Source: Pseudomonadota bacterium (GTDB taxonomy: Bacteria; Pseudomonadota; Gammaproteobacteria; CAMYNG01). Taken from it: a DNA stretch of 5,718 nt. Shown in pieces: positions 1-5,718 of this stretch. The DNA is taken from contig CP070733.1 in the NCBI GenBank assembly GCA_020347585.1, positions 2,164,799-2,170,516 on the forward strand, written 5' to 3'. Numbering within the stretch: the first letter of the stretch is position 1; every line of letters begins with the position of its first letter. The translations under genes were made by a program, and so were the position numbers. The notes beneath the pieces are model-generated. The model saw only the letters and a list, made by a program, of their open reading frames with translations. It made no database searches and had not been told where the DNA came from.

Positions 1-892
1 CGCCGGTAAACTGTGCCGGCCACTTTAGCAGCGCTGCAAGCCCCACTGCGCCCGCTCCCTCCACCACCGTTTTTTCGACTTCTAACAACAACAGCACCGC
101 TCGCTCGATGGTCTCATCATCGACGAGCACGATCTCGTCTACCAGCTCCCTGACCACTGGCAGCGTCAGGCTACCCGGTTGCTTGACCGCGATTCCATCA
201 GCGATGGTAAAAGCACCGAACTGCGGCTCAGCGCCGTCCACTGCCCGCCGCATCGACGGAAAATTCTCGGTTTCCACGCTCACCACGCGAATCTCCGGCT
301 TGATCGCTTTGGCGGCAATGGCGCTGCCCGCGATCAATCCGCCGCCACCGATGGGCACCAGCAAGGTGTCAAGCTGCGGTTGCGCCCGAAGCATTTCCAG
401 TGCTGCCGTACCCTGCCCGGCGATGATTTTCTCATCGTCATACGGGTGCACCATTAGCAGCCCGCGTTCGCTCGCGAGCCGCTTCGCGTGCGCGCCCGCC
501 TCATCAAAGCTATCGCCGTGCAGGACCACCTCGGCACCGAATGCGCGTGTGCGTTCGGTCTTTATGGCGGGAGTGAATCGCGGCATTACTATGACGGCAT
601 CAATACCGAGCCGCTGGGCATGATACGCAACCGCCTGCGCATGGTTGCCGGCCGACATCGCAATAATGCCACCGGCGCGATCGCGATCGCTAAGAGACAG
701 TAGTTTGACCAGCGCACCACGATCCTTGAACGAGGCGGTGAATTGCAGGTTCTCGAGCTTGAGGTAAATGTCTGCCCCCGTGATCTGCGATAGCGTGCGC
801 GTATGCACGCACGGCGTCTCTTCGACCTGCCCGCGAATGAGCGTCGCTGCGCGTTCGATATCCTCAAGGCTTACCGGGAGCTTGCGCTTCAC
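1..892 (-). CDS. ilvA: Threonine ammonia-lyase (threonine dehydratase), PLP-dependent; C-terminus cut by window edge
   Basis: Deaminates L-threonine to 2-oxobutanoate and ammonia in the cytoplasm (serine is often a secondary substrate), feeding isoleucine synthesis or threonine breakdown. I translated the minus strand by hand; 297 codons are open to the edge with no stop. Visible fold-type II PLP landmarks are the Schiff-base lysine K56 in TASFKDRGA, the cofactor-contacting SAGNHAQ at 80-86, the phosphate-binding GGGG loop at 182-185, and the late EKTVVEGAGA motif near 275-285. The N-terminus (LPVSLEDIERAA) starts like the ~400-residue short form, which normally ends in one ACT domain; that part would lie outside the window. 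The GTG start at 892 is forced: an in-frame TGA lies 9 nt upstream and the first in-frame ATG is M79, inside the SAGNHAQ region. No good Shine-Dalgarno sits before it. The family call is firm; biosynthetic versus catabolic role (ilvA or tdcB naming) is not decided. Confidence 0.93.
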   Translation of the reverse strand, partial: MKRKLPVSLEDIERAATLIRGQVEETPCVHTRTLSQITGADIYLKLENLQFTASFKDRGALVKLLSLSDRDRAGGIIAMSAGNHAQAVAYHAQRLGIDAVIVMPRFTPAIKTERTRAFGAEVVLHGDSFDEAGAHAKRLASERGLLMVHPYDDEKIIAGQGTAALEMLRAQPQLDTLLVPIGGGGLIAGSAIAAKAIKPEIRVVSVETENFPSMRRAVDGAEPQFGAFTIADGIAVKQPGSLTLPVVRELVDEIVLVDDETIERAVLLLLEVEKTVVEGAGAVGLAALLKWPAQFTG

Positions 893-1038
893 TTCGATTC
901 ATGCCAGGTGTCTGGCCGACCTCCATTCTGACATAGGGTTGATTGTTAGCCAGCGCACGATCGACCGGGGCAGAGAACCACGACACCAAGCTGACCGAGG
1001 CAACATCATGAATGCCTGCCGGTCCCTCACGCGCCGCG
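893..1038. other. Intergenic gap between the WbuC-type cupin gene and the threonine ammonia-lyase gene
   Basis: These 146 nt separate two minus-strand genes. I see no convincing promoter hexamer pair and no hairpin followed by a T-run. A GGAGGT lies about 26 nt upstream of the lyase GTG, too far to act as its ribosome-binding site. A 72-codon frame on the minus strand (864-1082, GTG start) crosses the gap and overlaps both neighbours, but it resembles no family I know. Cotranscription of the two genes is possible but not shown. Confidence 0.5.
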
Positions 1039-1551
1039 CTAAGTCCCAGACAGCGGCGCCTGGCTTCCGACCTTTGCCGCACGCAGCCACTCGAGAAATC
1101 CTACCACCTCCGGCGCGCCCTCGGTGGGCGCCCAAGCGGCGAAATCCTTGTCCGATAACTGCAAGTAGGGGCCAGGCTTGACCTCGAAAGCCACCGTACC
1201 CGGGCTGTTGGATAGCAGCGTGTGCCAGGTATTGCCTGGGATCTCGATGATGTAGTCGGGACCCTCACACGACAGTTCGGTGCGCGAGGTCACGCGCCCT
1301 TCATCGTCGAAGGTCAACGCAACCAGCGAGCCACGCAGCACGGTAAACAACTCCCACTTGCCTGCCTCGGGATGGCGATGCGGACGTACGTAGGTCGCCG
1401 GCTCCATCGCGTTGCACAACCGCTGCACTGCGTCATCGAGCGCAGGATGCAGATTGAAATTGAGCCGCTGCCGCTCGCGTGATTGCGCATCGCGGCTCAA
1501 CTCCTCAAGCATGGTGGCGTCAAAGGTTTTCAGTTTTTGCGGGTTTTCCAT
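1039..1551 (-). CDS. WbuC-family cupin-fold metalloprotein
   Basis: A 170-residue single-domain cupin. The family is named after wbuC of enterobacterial O-antigen clusters; its reaction is not established. Seen in the sequence: the WbuC-type N-terminal segment NFNLHPALDDAVQRLCNAMEP (30-51), the metal-site block with H58, H60, W66 and E67 (RPHRHPEAGKWELF), LRG at 72-74, and the second cupin motif EIPGNTWH with H110. These four residues are the likely metal ligands. The later FEVKPGPY and DFAAWAP stretches also match what I recall of the family. The spacing between H60 and E67 is longer than in the classic cupin motif, which is usual for WbuC proteins. I chose the ATG at 1551 because homologues begin a few residues before the LEEL helix; the frame stays open far upstream, but that extension lies antisense to yohC and is not protein-like. 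No glycosyltransferase or nucleotide-sugar gene is nearby. Confidence 0.9.
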   Translation of the reverse strand: MENPQKLKTFDATMLEELSRDAQSRERQRLNFNLHPALDDAVQRLCNAMEPATYVRPHRHPEAGKWELFTVLRGSLVALTFDDEGRVTSRTELSCEGPDYIIEIPGNTWHTLLSNSPGTVAFEVKPGPYLQLSDKDFAAWAPTEGAPEVVGFLEWLRAAKVGSQAPLSGT

Positions 1552-1578
1552 GTCAATTTGCCACTTGTCCTGCGGTGC

Positions 1579-1608
1579 AGTGTACCCAATTGCGTGCGCC
1601 CCTGGCAG
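1579..1608 (-). promoter_or_regulatory. Weak candidate promoter for the WbuC-type cupin gene
   Basis: On the minus strand, CTGCCA (1603-1608) and TACACT (1579-1584) are 18 nt apart, each matching the sigma-70 consensus at four of six positions. They would start transcription about 20 nt before the ATG at 1551. This is a by-eye match in GC-rich DNA and could be chance. Confidence 0.25.
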
Positions 1609-1638
1609 CCGTGCCGCACGCGGCCCCTGCGCGATTAC

Positions 1639-1668
1639 TTGAGGCTGCGAAGATATTTGTGCTATATC
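1639..1668 (+). promoter_or_regulatory. Candidate sigma-70 promoter with extended -10 for the yohC-like gene
   Basis: TTGAGG (1639-1644) is followed after 18 nt by TATATC (1663-1668), preceded by TGC, giving an extended -10 element. The predicted start near 1675 leaves a leader of about 33 nt that contains the Shine-Dalgarno at 1692-1697. It is the most AT-rich patch in the divergent spacer. Both hexamers match at four of six positions, so the call is moderate. Confidence 0.42.
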
Positions 1669-1691
1669 CATTCGGACAGGGCGAGAAATGC

Positions 1692-1697
1692 AAGGAG
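1692..1697 (+). promoter_or_regulatory. Shine-Dalgarno site of the yohC-like gene
   Basis: AAGGAG lies 10 nt before the ATG at 1708 and 13 nt before the adjacent ATG at 1711. The spacing favours the first ATG. It is the clearest ribosome-binding site in the window. Confidence 0.7.
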
Positions 1698-1707
1698 TAC
1701 ACCAAAA

Positions 1708-2310
1708 ATGATGATTACTCATGTAGCCGGTCTGCTGTCCAACCCCAACAGGGAATGGGAGGCCATCAGGGACGAGCCCTGTTCCATTGGTAAATGCTAT
1801 ATCGGCCTGGTGATGATCCTCGCCGCGATCCCCCCGGTGTGCGCCTTGATTGGCACCACACAGTTTGGTTGGCAGATTGGTGCAGGCAACGCCATCAAGT
1901 TGACCGTCGGCAGCGCATTGCAAATTGCGATCGCTTTTTATCTGGCAATTCTTGCCGCGGTGTACATCATGGGCAGGGCCATTCACTGGATGGCAACCAC
2001 CTACGGCGCCACACCGGAGCTCAGCAAGTGCGTGGTACTGGCCGCCTACGCGGGCACCCCGCTGTTTCTTTCCGGCGCAATCGCGCTCTATCCCGTGCTC
2101 TGGCTCAACATGCTGGTCGGCCTGGCGGGCCTGGGCTACACCATTTATCTGCTGTACACAGGCGTACCCATCGTGATGGAGATCCCCAAGGAACAGGGCT
2201 TCATGTTCTCGACCGCGGTGCTGACCGTAGGCATGGTCACCTTGGTCGGCCTGCTGGCGGTTACCGTAATCCTGTGGGGCTTCGGCATCGCGCCGGCGTT
2301 TACCAGCTAG
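1708..2310 (+). CDS. yohC: Yip1-family inner membrane protein, YohC-like
   Basis: A 200-residue integral membrane protein. From memory it resembles E. coli YohC along its full length (the HVxGLxSxPxRE start, AAIPxxCAxIGTTQ, ATPLFLSGxxALYP and LAVTVILWG stretches). The function of YohC is unknown; the fold is related to eukaryotic Yip1 proteins, which act in membrane traffic, but no such role follows here. About five hydrophobic segments are visible near residues 30-51, 65-88, 108-126, 129-152 and 170-194, with a soluble N-terminus carrying the conserved P13-x-R15-E16 element. Two ATG codons sit in tandem (1708 and 1711); the first is better placed for the AAGGAG site, the second is equally plausible from homology. 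It is divergent from the WbuC-type cupin and sits 217 nt before the AsmA-family gene on the same strand, so it is probably its own unit. Confidence 0.9.
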   Translation: MMITHVAGLLSNPNREWEAIRDEPCSIGKCYIGLVMILAAIPPVCALIGTTQFGWQIGAGNAIKLTVGSALQIAIAFYLAILAAVYIMGRAIHWMATTYGATPELSKCVVLAAYAGTPLFLSGAIALYPVLWLNMLVGLAGLGYTIYLLYTGVPIVMEIPKEQGFMFSTAVLTVGMVTLVGLLAVTVILWGFGIAPAFTS

Positions 2311-2527
2311 ATCACGCGGGTTACGCTGCAGCGATGAGGATGCGCCGCCTGTATCCACGGCGACAGATTGACCCTGCCGCCTAAGAAATGTTCGCCCACC
2401 CCTGACTACTCGCTCATGCCCAAAGCGAAAGTATCGCACCGCTGGGCTAAGCAGACGATTCCCGCTAATATTGACCTAACCTCAACACGGAATTCGGCCT
2501 GCGTAGCACACCCCGCGAGATTCGCTC
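2311..2527. other. Intergenic spacer before the AsmA-family gene, no firm signals
   Basis: These 217 nt hold no gene I can support. A five-base-pair inverted repeat (CGCCG/CGGCG, about 2344-2363) has no T-run after it, so it is not a convincing terminator for the upstream gene. TAATAT (2466-2471) and the overlapping TTGACC (2471-2476) look like promoter parts, but neither has a good partner at 16-18 nt. The ribosome-binding site before 2528 is weak. Confidence 0.5.
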
Positions 2528-5383
2528 ATGCGCTGGTACACCATTACAGGGATCGTCACTCTTGTTGTCGTCGTGCTGTGCGCCGGCGCCCTGGCATTCC
2601 TTTTTTCGGTGGATCTGAGCCGCTACAAGACCGATGTGGAAGCGGCGGTCAGTGAGGCCACCGGCCGCGAATTCACCATCGCCGGCAAATTCGAACCTAA
2701 ACTTTCACTGCGGCCAAGCCTGGTAGCGAAGGACATCACGTTCGCCAACGCGGCATGGAGCAAAGAGCCGCGCATGGTTCACATAGACCGCTTCGCGATA
2801 GAACTTGATCTGTGGTCCCTGATCCGCGGGCCGATCGTGATTCACGACCTCGAGATCGACGGTGCGCGAATTCGGCTGGAGACCGACGCAGAGCAAGGCA
2901 CCAACTGGGAACTGGCGGCCGACCAGGCACCTGAGAAGGCAACCGAGGTTTCCGCGGTGGTTCCGGTGGTGGTCGAAAATCTGGAACTGCGCGACGCGGT
3001 GCTGGTGATGGCGACCGATCAACAGCTGGTGGCGGCTGTGGACGAGTTCAGCGTTCACCCGGCCGACTCCGGCCTGCTCGACATCAAACTGCTTGCGGCG
3101 CTGAATGATCGCCCCATCGCAATCAGCGGGCAGATCGGCCCATTCGAAAACCTGGTACGCGGTGAGAACGTCCGGCTGGATCTCGCAGGAACGCTGGGCA
3201 AATCAAACATCACGGCGAAGGGCAACATCGCCGATGTGGCGACACTTGGCGGCGTGGATCTCGCGCTGGAACTCACCGGTACTGACTTGCAGGCAACAAC
3301 CGATACGTGGGGGTTACCGCGACTTGGCTCGGGCGCCTGGTATCTCAAGGCGCGCGCAGCCGAATCGGAACGGGGAGTCGACCTTGCACTCGAGGCCGAC
3401 ATCAGCAAATTCGACGCCCAGGTCGAAGGCTATGTTGACGACCTACTGGCCCCAAAGACCATGGATTTCAATGTAACGGCCGTCGGTCCTGATCTCGGGC
3501 GACTTGGGCAATTGTGGGGTGTCAAAGGACTGCCAAACAGTGCCTTTCGCGCCTCCGGACGACTGCAGCACATAGGACAACAGTTCGAGTTCAGCGAGGT
3601 CAAAGCGGAGGTTGCTGACACCGTGCTCACGCTGCAAGGCACGCTGGGTGACCCACCCGACCTTACGGGGACAGACATTAATTTTTCACTGTCCGGCGCC
3701 AATCTGTCCGAGTATTCCACGCTTGCCGGTATCTCCTTCGCGGCCAAACCGTTTCAGGCCAAAGGCCGGCTCGTGACAGCGCCACAGGGGCTTGAGGTAA
3801 AGGATTTCACGGCAGCCATTGGCGAAAATCGCTTGGCTGCCCAGGGGACAATTGGCGTCGCATCGGGACTGGTCGGTACCGATTTAAAGCTGGACACCAA
3901 AGGGCCGGACTTGTCGGCCCTGCCTGCCGTTTCGGCCTTGGTGGATGTTGGCGCCGAGCCCTTCGAAGTGAACGGCAGGCTCCAGGTGGCGAAACGGGGC
4001 TACCGGCTCGACAAGATGCAGGCACGGCTGGGCAGTGTGGATATACAAGTCAACGGCCTGGTAGGCCAGCCACCCACCTTTGATGGTACCAACATCGACT
4101 TCAAAGCCAGTGGTGAGAACCTGGCTGCAGTTTCGAAACTAACCGGACTGACCCGCCCGCTCCCCGAGGAGGACTTCGAGGTATCCGGGCACTTTGACGG
4201 CACGCCGCAGTACTTGTCGCTGAAGAAACTCACCGCCCGCACAGGCAAAAGCGACCTAACTGGCGAGTTGGTGTTGGACATACGCGGCAAACCTGATCTC
4301 AAGGGCGAACTCACCGCAAGGCATCTTGACCTCGTATCGTTTTCAGATGACGCAGAGGAGGAGCAACCCGCCAAGCAGAAACCTGTGTCAGAAGCCAGCG
4401 ACGCCGATACACCGGGCGACGCACAGGGATTTGTGTTTTCAGATCAGCCGCTCGACCTCTCGGCGCTAAACGAGATGAATATTGATCTGCGCGTGACAAT
4501 CAAGGAGTTAACCACTGTGACAACGCGCGTGAATGACATCGAACTTGGTGTAAATCTTCGCGATGGGGCACTACGGCTGGAGCCCATCGACGCAACCGGG
4601 CGGGGCGGCGGCCGCATCACCGGCCGGGTACGGTTGGACCCAGCTGGTGAGGGCTACGGGATCTCGGCCGACCTCAACACCCGCCAGGCGCGATTGGGCT
4701 TACTCTCTGCCGCTGATGTAACGCTCGAGAACCAACCAGCGTCCGACATCACCGTGGTGTTCAAGGGACACGGCAAGTCGCTGCACGACATCATGAGCAG
4801 CAGCAACGGGCGCTTGCAAGCCATTCAGAGCAAAGGGCGCATCGCCAACTCAAAGCTGGGACTGCTGGCAGCTGACGTGCTGGTGGAAGTTTTCAAGGCC
4901 CTCAATCCCTTCGCCAAGAAGGAACCCTACACGATGCTGCAATGCGGCGTTTATGTCATCAAAATCACCGATGGTGTTGCCAAGCTTGACCCATTCGCGA
5001 TGGAGACGGACAAGATGCTGATGATCGGCACGGGCAGCGTAACGTTCGCAACGGAGAAACTGGACCTCAACTGGACAACCAAGCCACGCGAAGGGATCGG
5101 ACTGAGCGCCACCGCCCTCACCAACCCGTATATAAAGCTTAGTGGCACCCTGGCAAGCCCTGCACTGGGAATCAAGCCGGTGCATGCCACTGCCGCAGCC
5201 GGCGCCGCGGTCGCGACCGCCGGTCTTTCGATTCTTGCCCAGGGAATCTGGGATCGGGTGTCAGCCGAGCGAGACCTGTGCAAGCAGGCGATCGAGGCGC
5301 TTGAGGAGCAAAAGCGCGACGGTAAAAAGAAACAGCGTGCGAAGGAGCCGGCGGAGGAAATCGACGCCGACGAAGGAGACTGA
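2528..5383 (+). CDS. AsmA-family envelope protein with internal 70-residue repeats
   Basis: A 951-residue protein anchored in the inner membrane, expected to span or project into the periplasm. AsmA-family proteins (AsmA, YhdP, TamB, YhjG, YicH) are bridge-like proteins implicated in phospholipid movement to the outer membrane and in envelope integrity; which member this matches is not clear. Order of parts: an uncleaved signal anchor at about 5-28 after a short basic N-terminus; the AsmA N-terminal domain at about 29-190 (DLSRYK, then GREFTIAGKFEPKLSLRPSL and IVIHDLEIDGARIRLE); six 69-70-residue beta-rich units at about 195-604; a charged linker at 605-633 with acidic runs and Pro; the AsmA C-terminal domain at about 640-880 (LDLSALNEMNIDL, then DPFAMETDKMLMIGTG and IKLSGTLASPAL); an Ala-rich hydrophobic stretch near 887-905; and a highly charged tail at 926-951. 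The ATG at 2528 places the anchor correctly. It ends 33 nt from a convergent cupin gene. Confidence 0.92.
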   Translation: MRWYTITGIVTLVVVVLCAGALAFLFSVDLSRYKTDVEAAVSEATGREFTIAGKFEPKLSLRPSLVAKDITFANAAWSKEPRMVHIDRFAIELDLWSLIRGPIVIHDLEIDGARIRLETDAEQGTNWELAADQAPEKATEVSAVVPVVVENLELRDAVLVMATDQQLVAAVDEFSVHPADSGLLDIKLLAALNDRPIAISGQIGPFENLVRGENVRLDLAGTLGKSNITAKGNIADVATLGGVDLALELTGTDLQATTDTWGLPRLGSGAWYLKARAAESERGVDLALEADISKFDAQVEGYVDDLLAPKTMDFNVTAVGPDLGRLGQLWGVKGLPNSAFRASGRLQHIGQQFEFSEVKAEVADTVLTLQGTLGDPPDLTGTDINFSLSGANLSEYSTLAGISFAAKPFQAKGRLVTAPQGLEVKDFTAAIGENRLAAQGTIGVASGLVGTDLKLDTKGPDLSALPAVSALVDVGAEPFEVNGRLQVAKRGYRLDKMQARLGSVDIQVNGLVGQPPTFDGTNIDFKASGENLAAVSKLTGLTRPLPEEDFEVSGHFDGTPQYLSLKKLTARTGKSDLTGELVLDIRGKPDLKGELTARHLDLVSFSDDAEEEQPAKQKPVSEASDADTPGDAQGFVFSDQPLDLSALNEMNIDLRVTIKELTTVTTRVNDIELGVNLRDGALRLEPIDATGRGGGRITGRVRLDPAGEGYGISADLNTRQARLGLLSAADVTLENQPASDITVVFKGHGKSLHDIMSSSNGRLQAIQSKGRIANSKLGLLAADVLVEVFKALNPFAKKEPYTMLQCGVYVIKITDGVAKLDPFAMETDKMLMIGTGSVTFATEKLDLNWTTKPREGIGLSATALTNPYIKLSGTLASPALGIKPVHATAAAGAAVATAGLSILAQGIWDRVSAERDLCKQAIEALEEQKRDGKKKQRAKEPAEEIDADEGD
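3110..4339 (+). repeat. Six tandem 69-70-residue protein repeats inside the AsmA-family gene
   Basis: The repeat exists at protein level, with DNA copies strongly diverged. An anchor glycine recurs at residues 232, 301, 371, 440, 510 and 579, steps of 69, 70, 69, 70 and 69 (207 or 210 nt). In most units it opens G-x-[LIV]-G followed about ten residues later by G-T-[DN]-[IL], then a DL/NL-S-x-L turn. Each unit begins with a strand such as PFQAKGRL (408), PFEVNGRL (478) or DFEVSGHF (549). The first and last units are the most worn. Confidence 0.75.
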
Positions 5384-5416
5384 ACGGCCACGCGCCGCGG
5401 CCAGCGATCGAAAAAT
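5384..5416. other. Short convergent gap between the AsmA-family and small cupin genes
   Basis: Only 33 nt separate the two stop codons. It contains GC-rich self-complementary sequence (GGCC about 5387 and 5399, enclosing GCCGCGGC) and then a short A-run at 5411-5415. The four-pair stem is too weak to call a bidirectional terminator, though it is the only candidate present. Confidence 0.4.
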
Positions 5417-5695
5417 CTACCGCGTGCGGTAACCGTACAACCAGCGATTGGTCGTGCGCCCGGTGTTGATGACGGTATGCGCGTTGCGGGCGGGAATCAG
5501 TACTTCTTCGCCTGCGACCGGCTGCAGCGTCCTGCCGCTGAAAGACAATTCGATCTCTCCCTCGACCAGCATCACCAGTTCGTCGCTGTCATGCACGAAG
5601 TCGGCCCACACCTGGCCGGGCGAATCCACCCACAGATCACAGCTGAACCCGCGCGCGTTCCAGTCGCTGCAGACCGCTGCGCGATCGACGACCAT
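5417..5695 (-). CDS. Small single-domain cupin protein
   Basis: A 92-residue cupin made of little more than the beta-barrel core; substrate and reaction are unknown. Numbering from the ATG at 5695: FSCDLWVDSPGQ at 17-28 leads into the barrel; H35 and E39 (FVHDSDELVMLVEGEIEL) form a reduced first cupin motif without the usual HxH pair; GEEVLIPARNAHTV at 62-75 is the second motif with H73; the protein ends in WLYGY plus three residues. H35, E39 and H73 could bind a metal, but the site is not classic. A GTG at 5704 is an alternative start adding three residues, and the frame remains open to the right edge, so a longer N-terminus cannot be excluded. Upstream ribosome-binding signals are weak for both. 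The gene converges on the AsmA-family gene and has no functional link to it that I can see. Confidence 0.83.
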   Translation of the reverse strand: MVVDRAAVCSDWNARGFSCDLWVDSPGQVWADFVHDSDELVMLVEGEIELSFSGRTLQPVAGEEVLIPARNAHTVINTGRTTNRWLYGYRTR

Positions 5696-5718
5696 TTCAC
5701 CCACGCTCGTCCGGGCTC

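Noticed and set aside
108..623. 171-codon plus-strand frame at the left end
   Set aside because: It is antisense to the threonine ammonia-lyase, which carries all the PLP-enzyme motifs; the plus-strand product is Ser/Ala/Pro-rich with no recognisable domain.
674..690. GCGATCGC octamers (here and near 1926), like the cyanobacterial HIP1 repeat
   Set aside because: Only a couple of copies occur, both within coding sequence, and the genes do not suggest a cyanobacterium. CGATCG is common in GC-rich DNA.
2344..2363. Possible terminator hairpin after the yohC-like gene
   Set aside because: The stem is only five pairs with a ten-base loop and has no following T-run.
1552..2439. Long open extension of the cupin frame on the minus strand, giving a 466-codon frame antisense to the whole yohC-like gene
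   Set aside because: The extra ~296 residues are rich in Gln, His, Gly and Asp as expected from reading hydrophobic codons backwards. The WbuC family homology begins only after the ATG at 1551, and the sense strand encodes a clear Yip1-family protein.
2443..2499. Promoter for the AsmA-family gene built from TAATAT or TTGACC
   Set aside because: TAATAT lacks a recognisable -35 at 16-18 nt and TTGACC lacks a -10 at the right distance; the two hexamers also overlap and cannot serve together.
1..5718. Search for CRISPR arrays, tRNA or rRNA genes, insertion sequences, phage or toxin-antitoxin genes
   Set aside because: No direct DNA repeats with regular spacers, cloverleaf-like segments, terminal inverted repeats or transposase-like proteins were seen on either strand.

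Overview
The window looks like ordinary chromosome from a Gram-negative bacterium, most likely a gammaproteobacterium. The DNA is GC-rich (roughly 60% by eye). An AsmA-type envelope protein requires an outer membrane. The Yip1-family membrane protein resembles Enterobacteria YohC along its whole length. The WbuC-type cupin is also common in proteobacteria. The genus cannot be told from the sequence.

Layout, left to right. At 1-892 (minus) is the first ~297 codons of a catabolic-type threonine ammonia-lyase; its C-terminus lies beyond the left edge. At 1039-1551 (minus) is a WbuC-family cupin, upstream of the lyase on the same strand across a 146-nt gap. A 156-nt divergent spacer follows, with a plausible promoter and a good Shine-Dalgarno site for the plus-strand yohC-like gene at 1708-2310. 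A 217-nt spacer with no convincing signal leads to the largest gene, a 951-residue AsmA-family protein at 2528-5383. It ends 33 nt before a convergent small cupin gene at 5417-5695 (minus), whose start may lie slightly further right.

There is no clear single pathway. The lyase is amino-acid catabolism or isoleucine entry (threonine to 2-oxobutanoate). The AsmA protein and the YohC-like protein both act at the inner membrane or envelope. The two cupins are small and their substrates are unknown. The minus-strand pair (WbuC-type cupin and lyase) could be cotranscribed, but the gap is wide.

The most structured signal is inside the AsmA protein: six consecutive units of 69-70 residues with a very regular glycine anchor, consistent with a repeating beta-groove. 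I found no CRISPR array, tRNA, rRNA, insertion sequence, phage gene or defence module, and nothing that supports a wholly new system.
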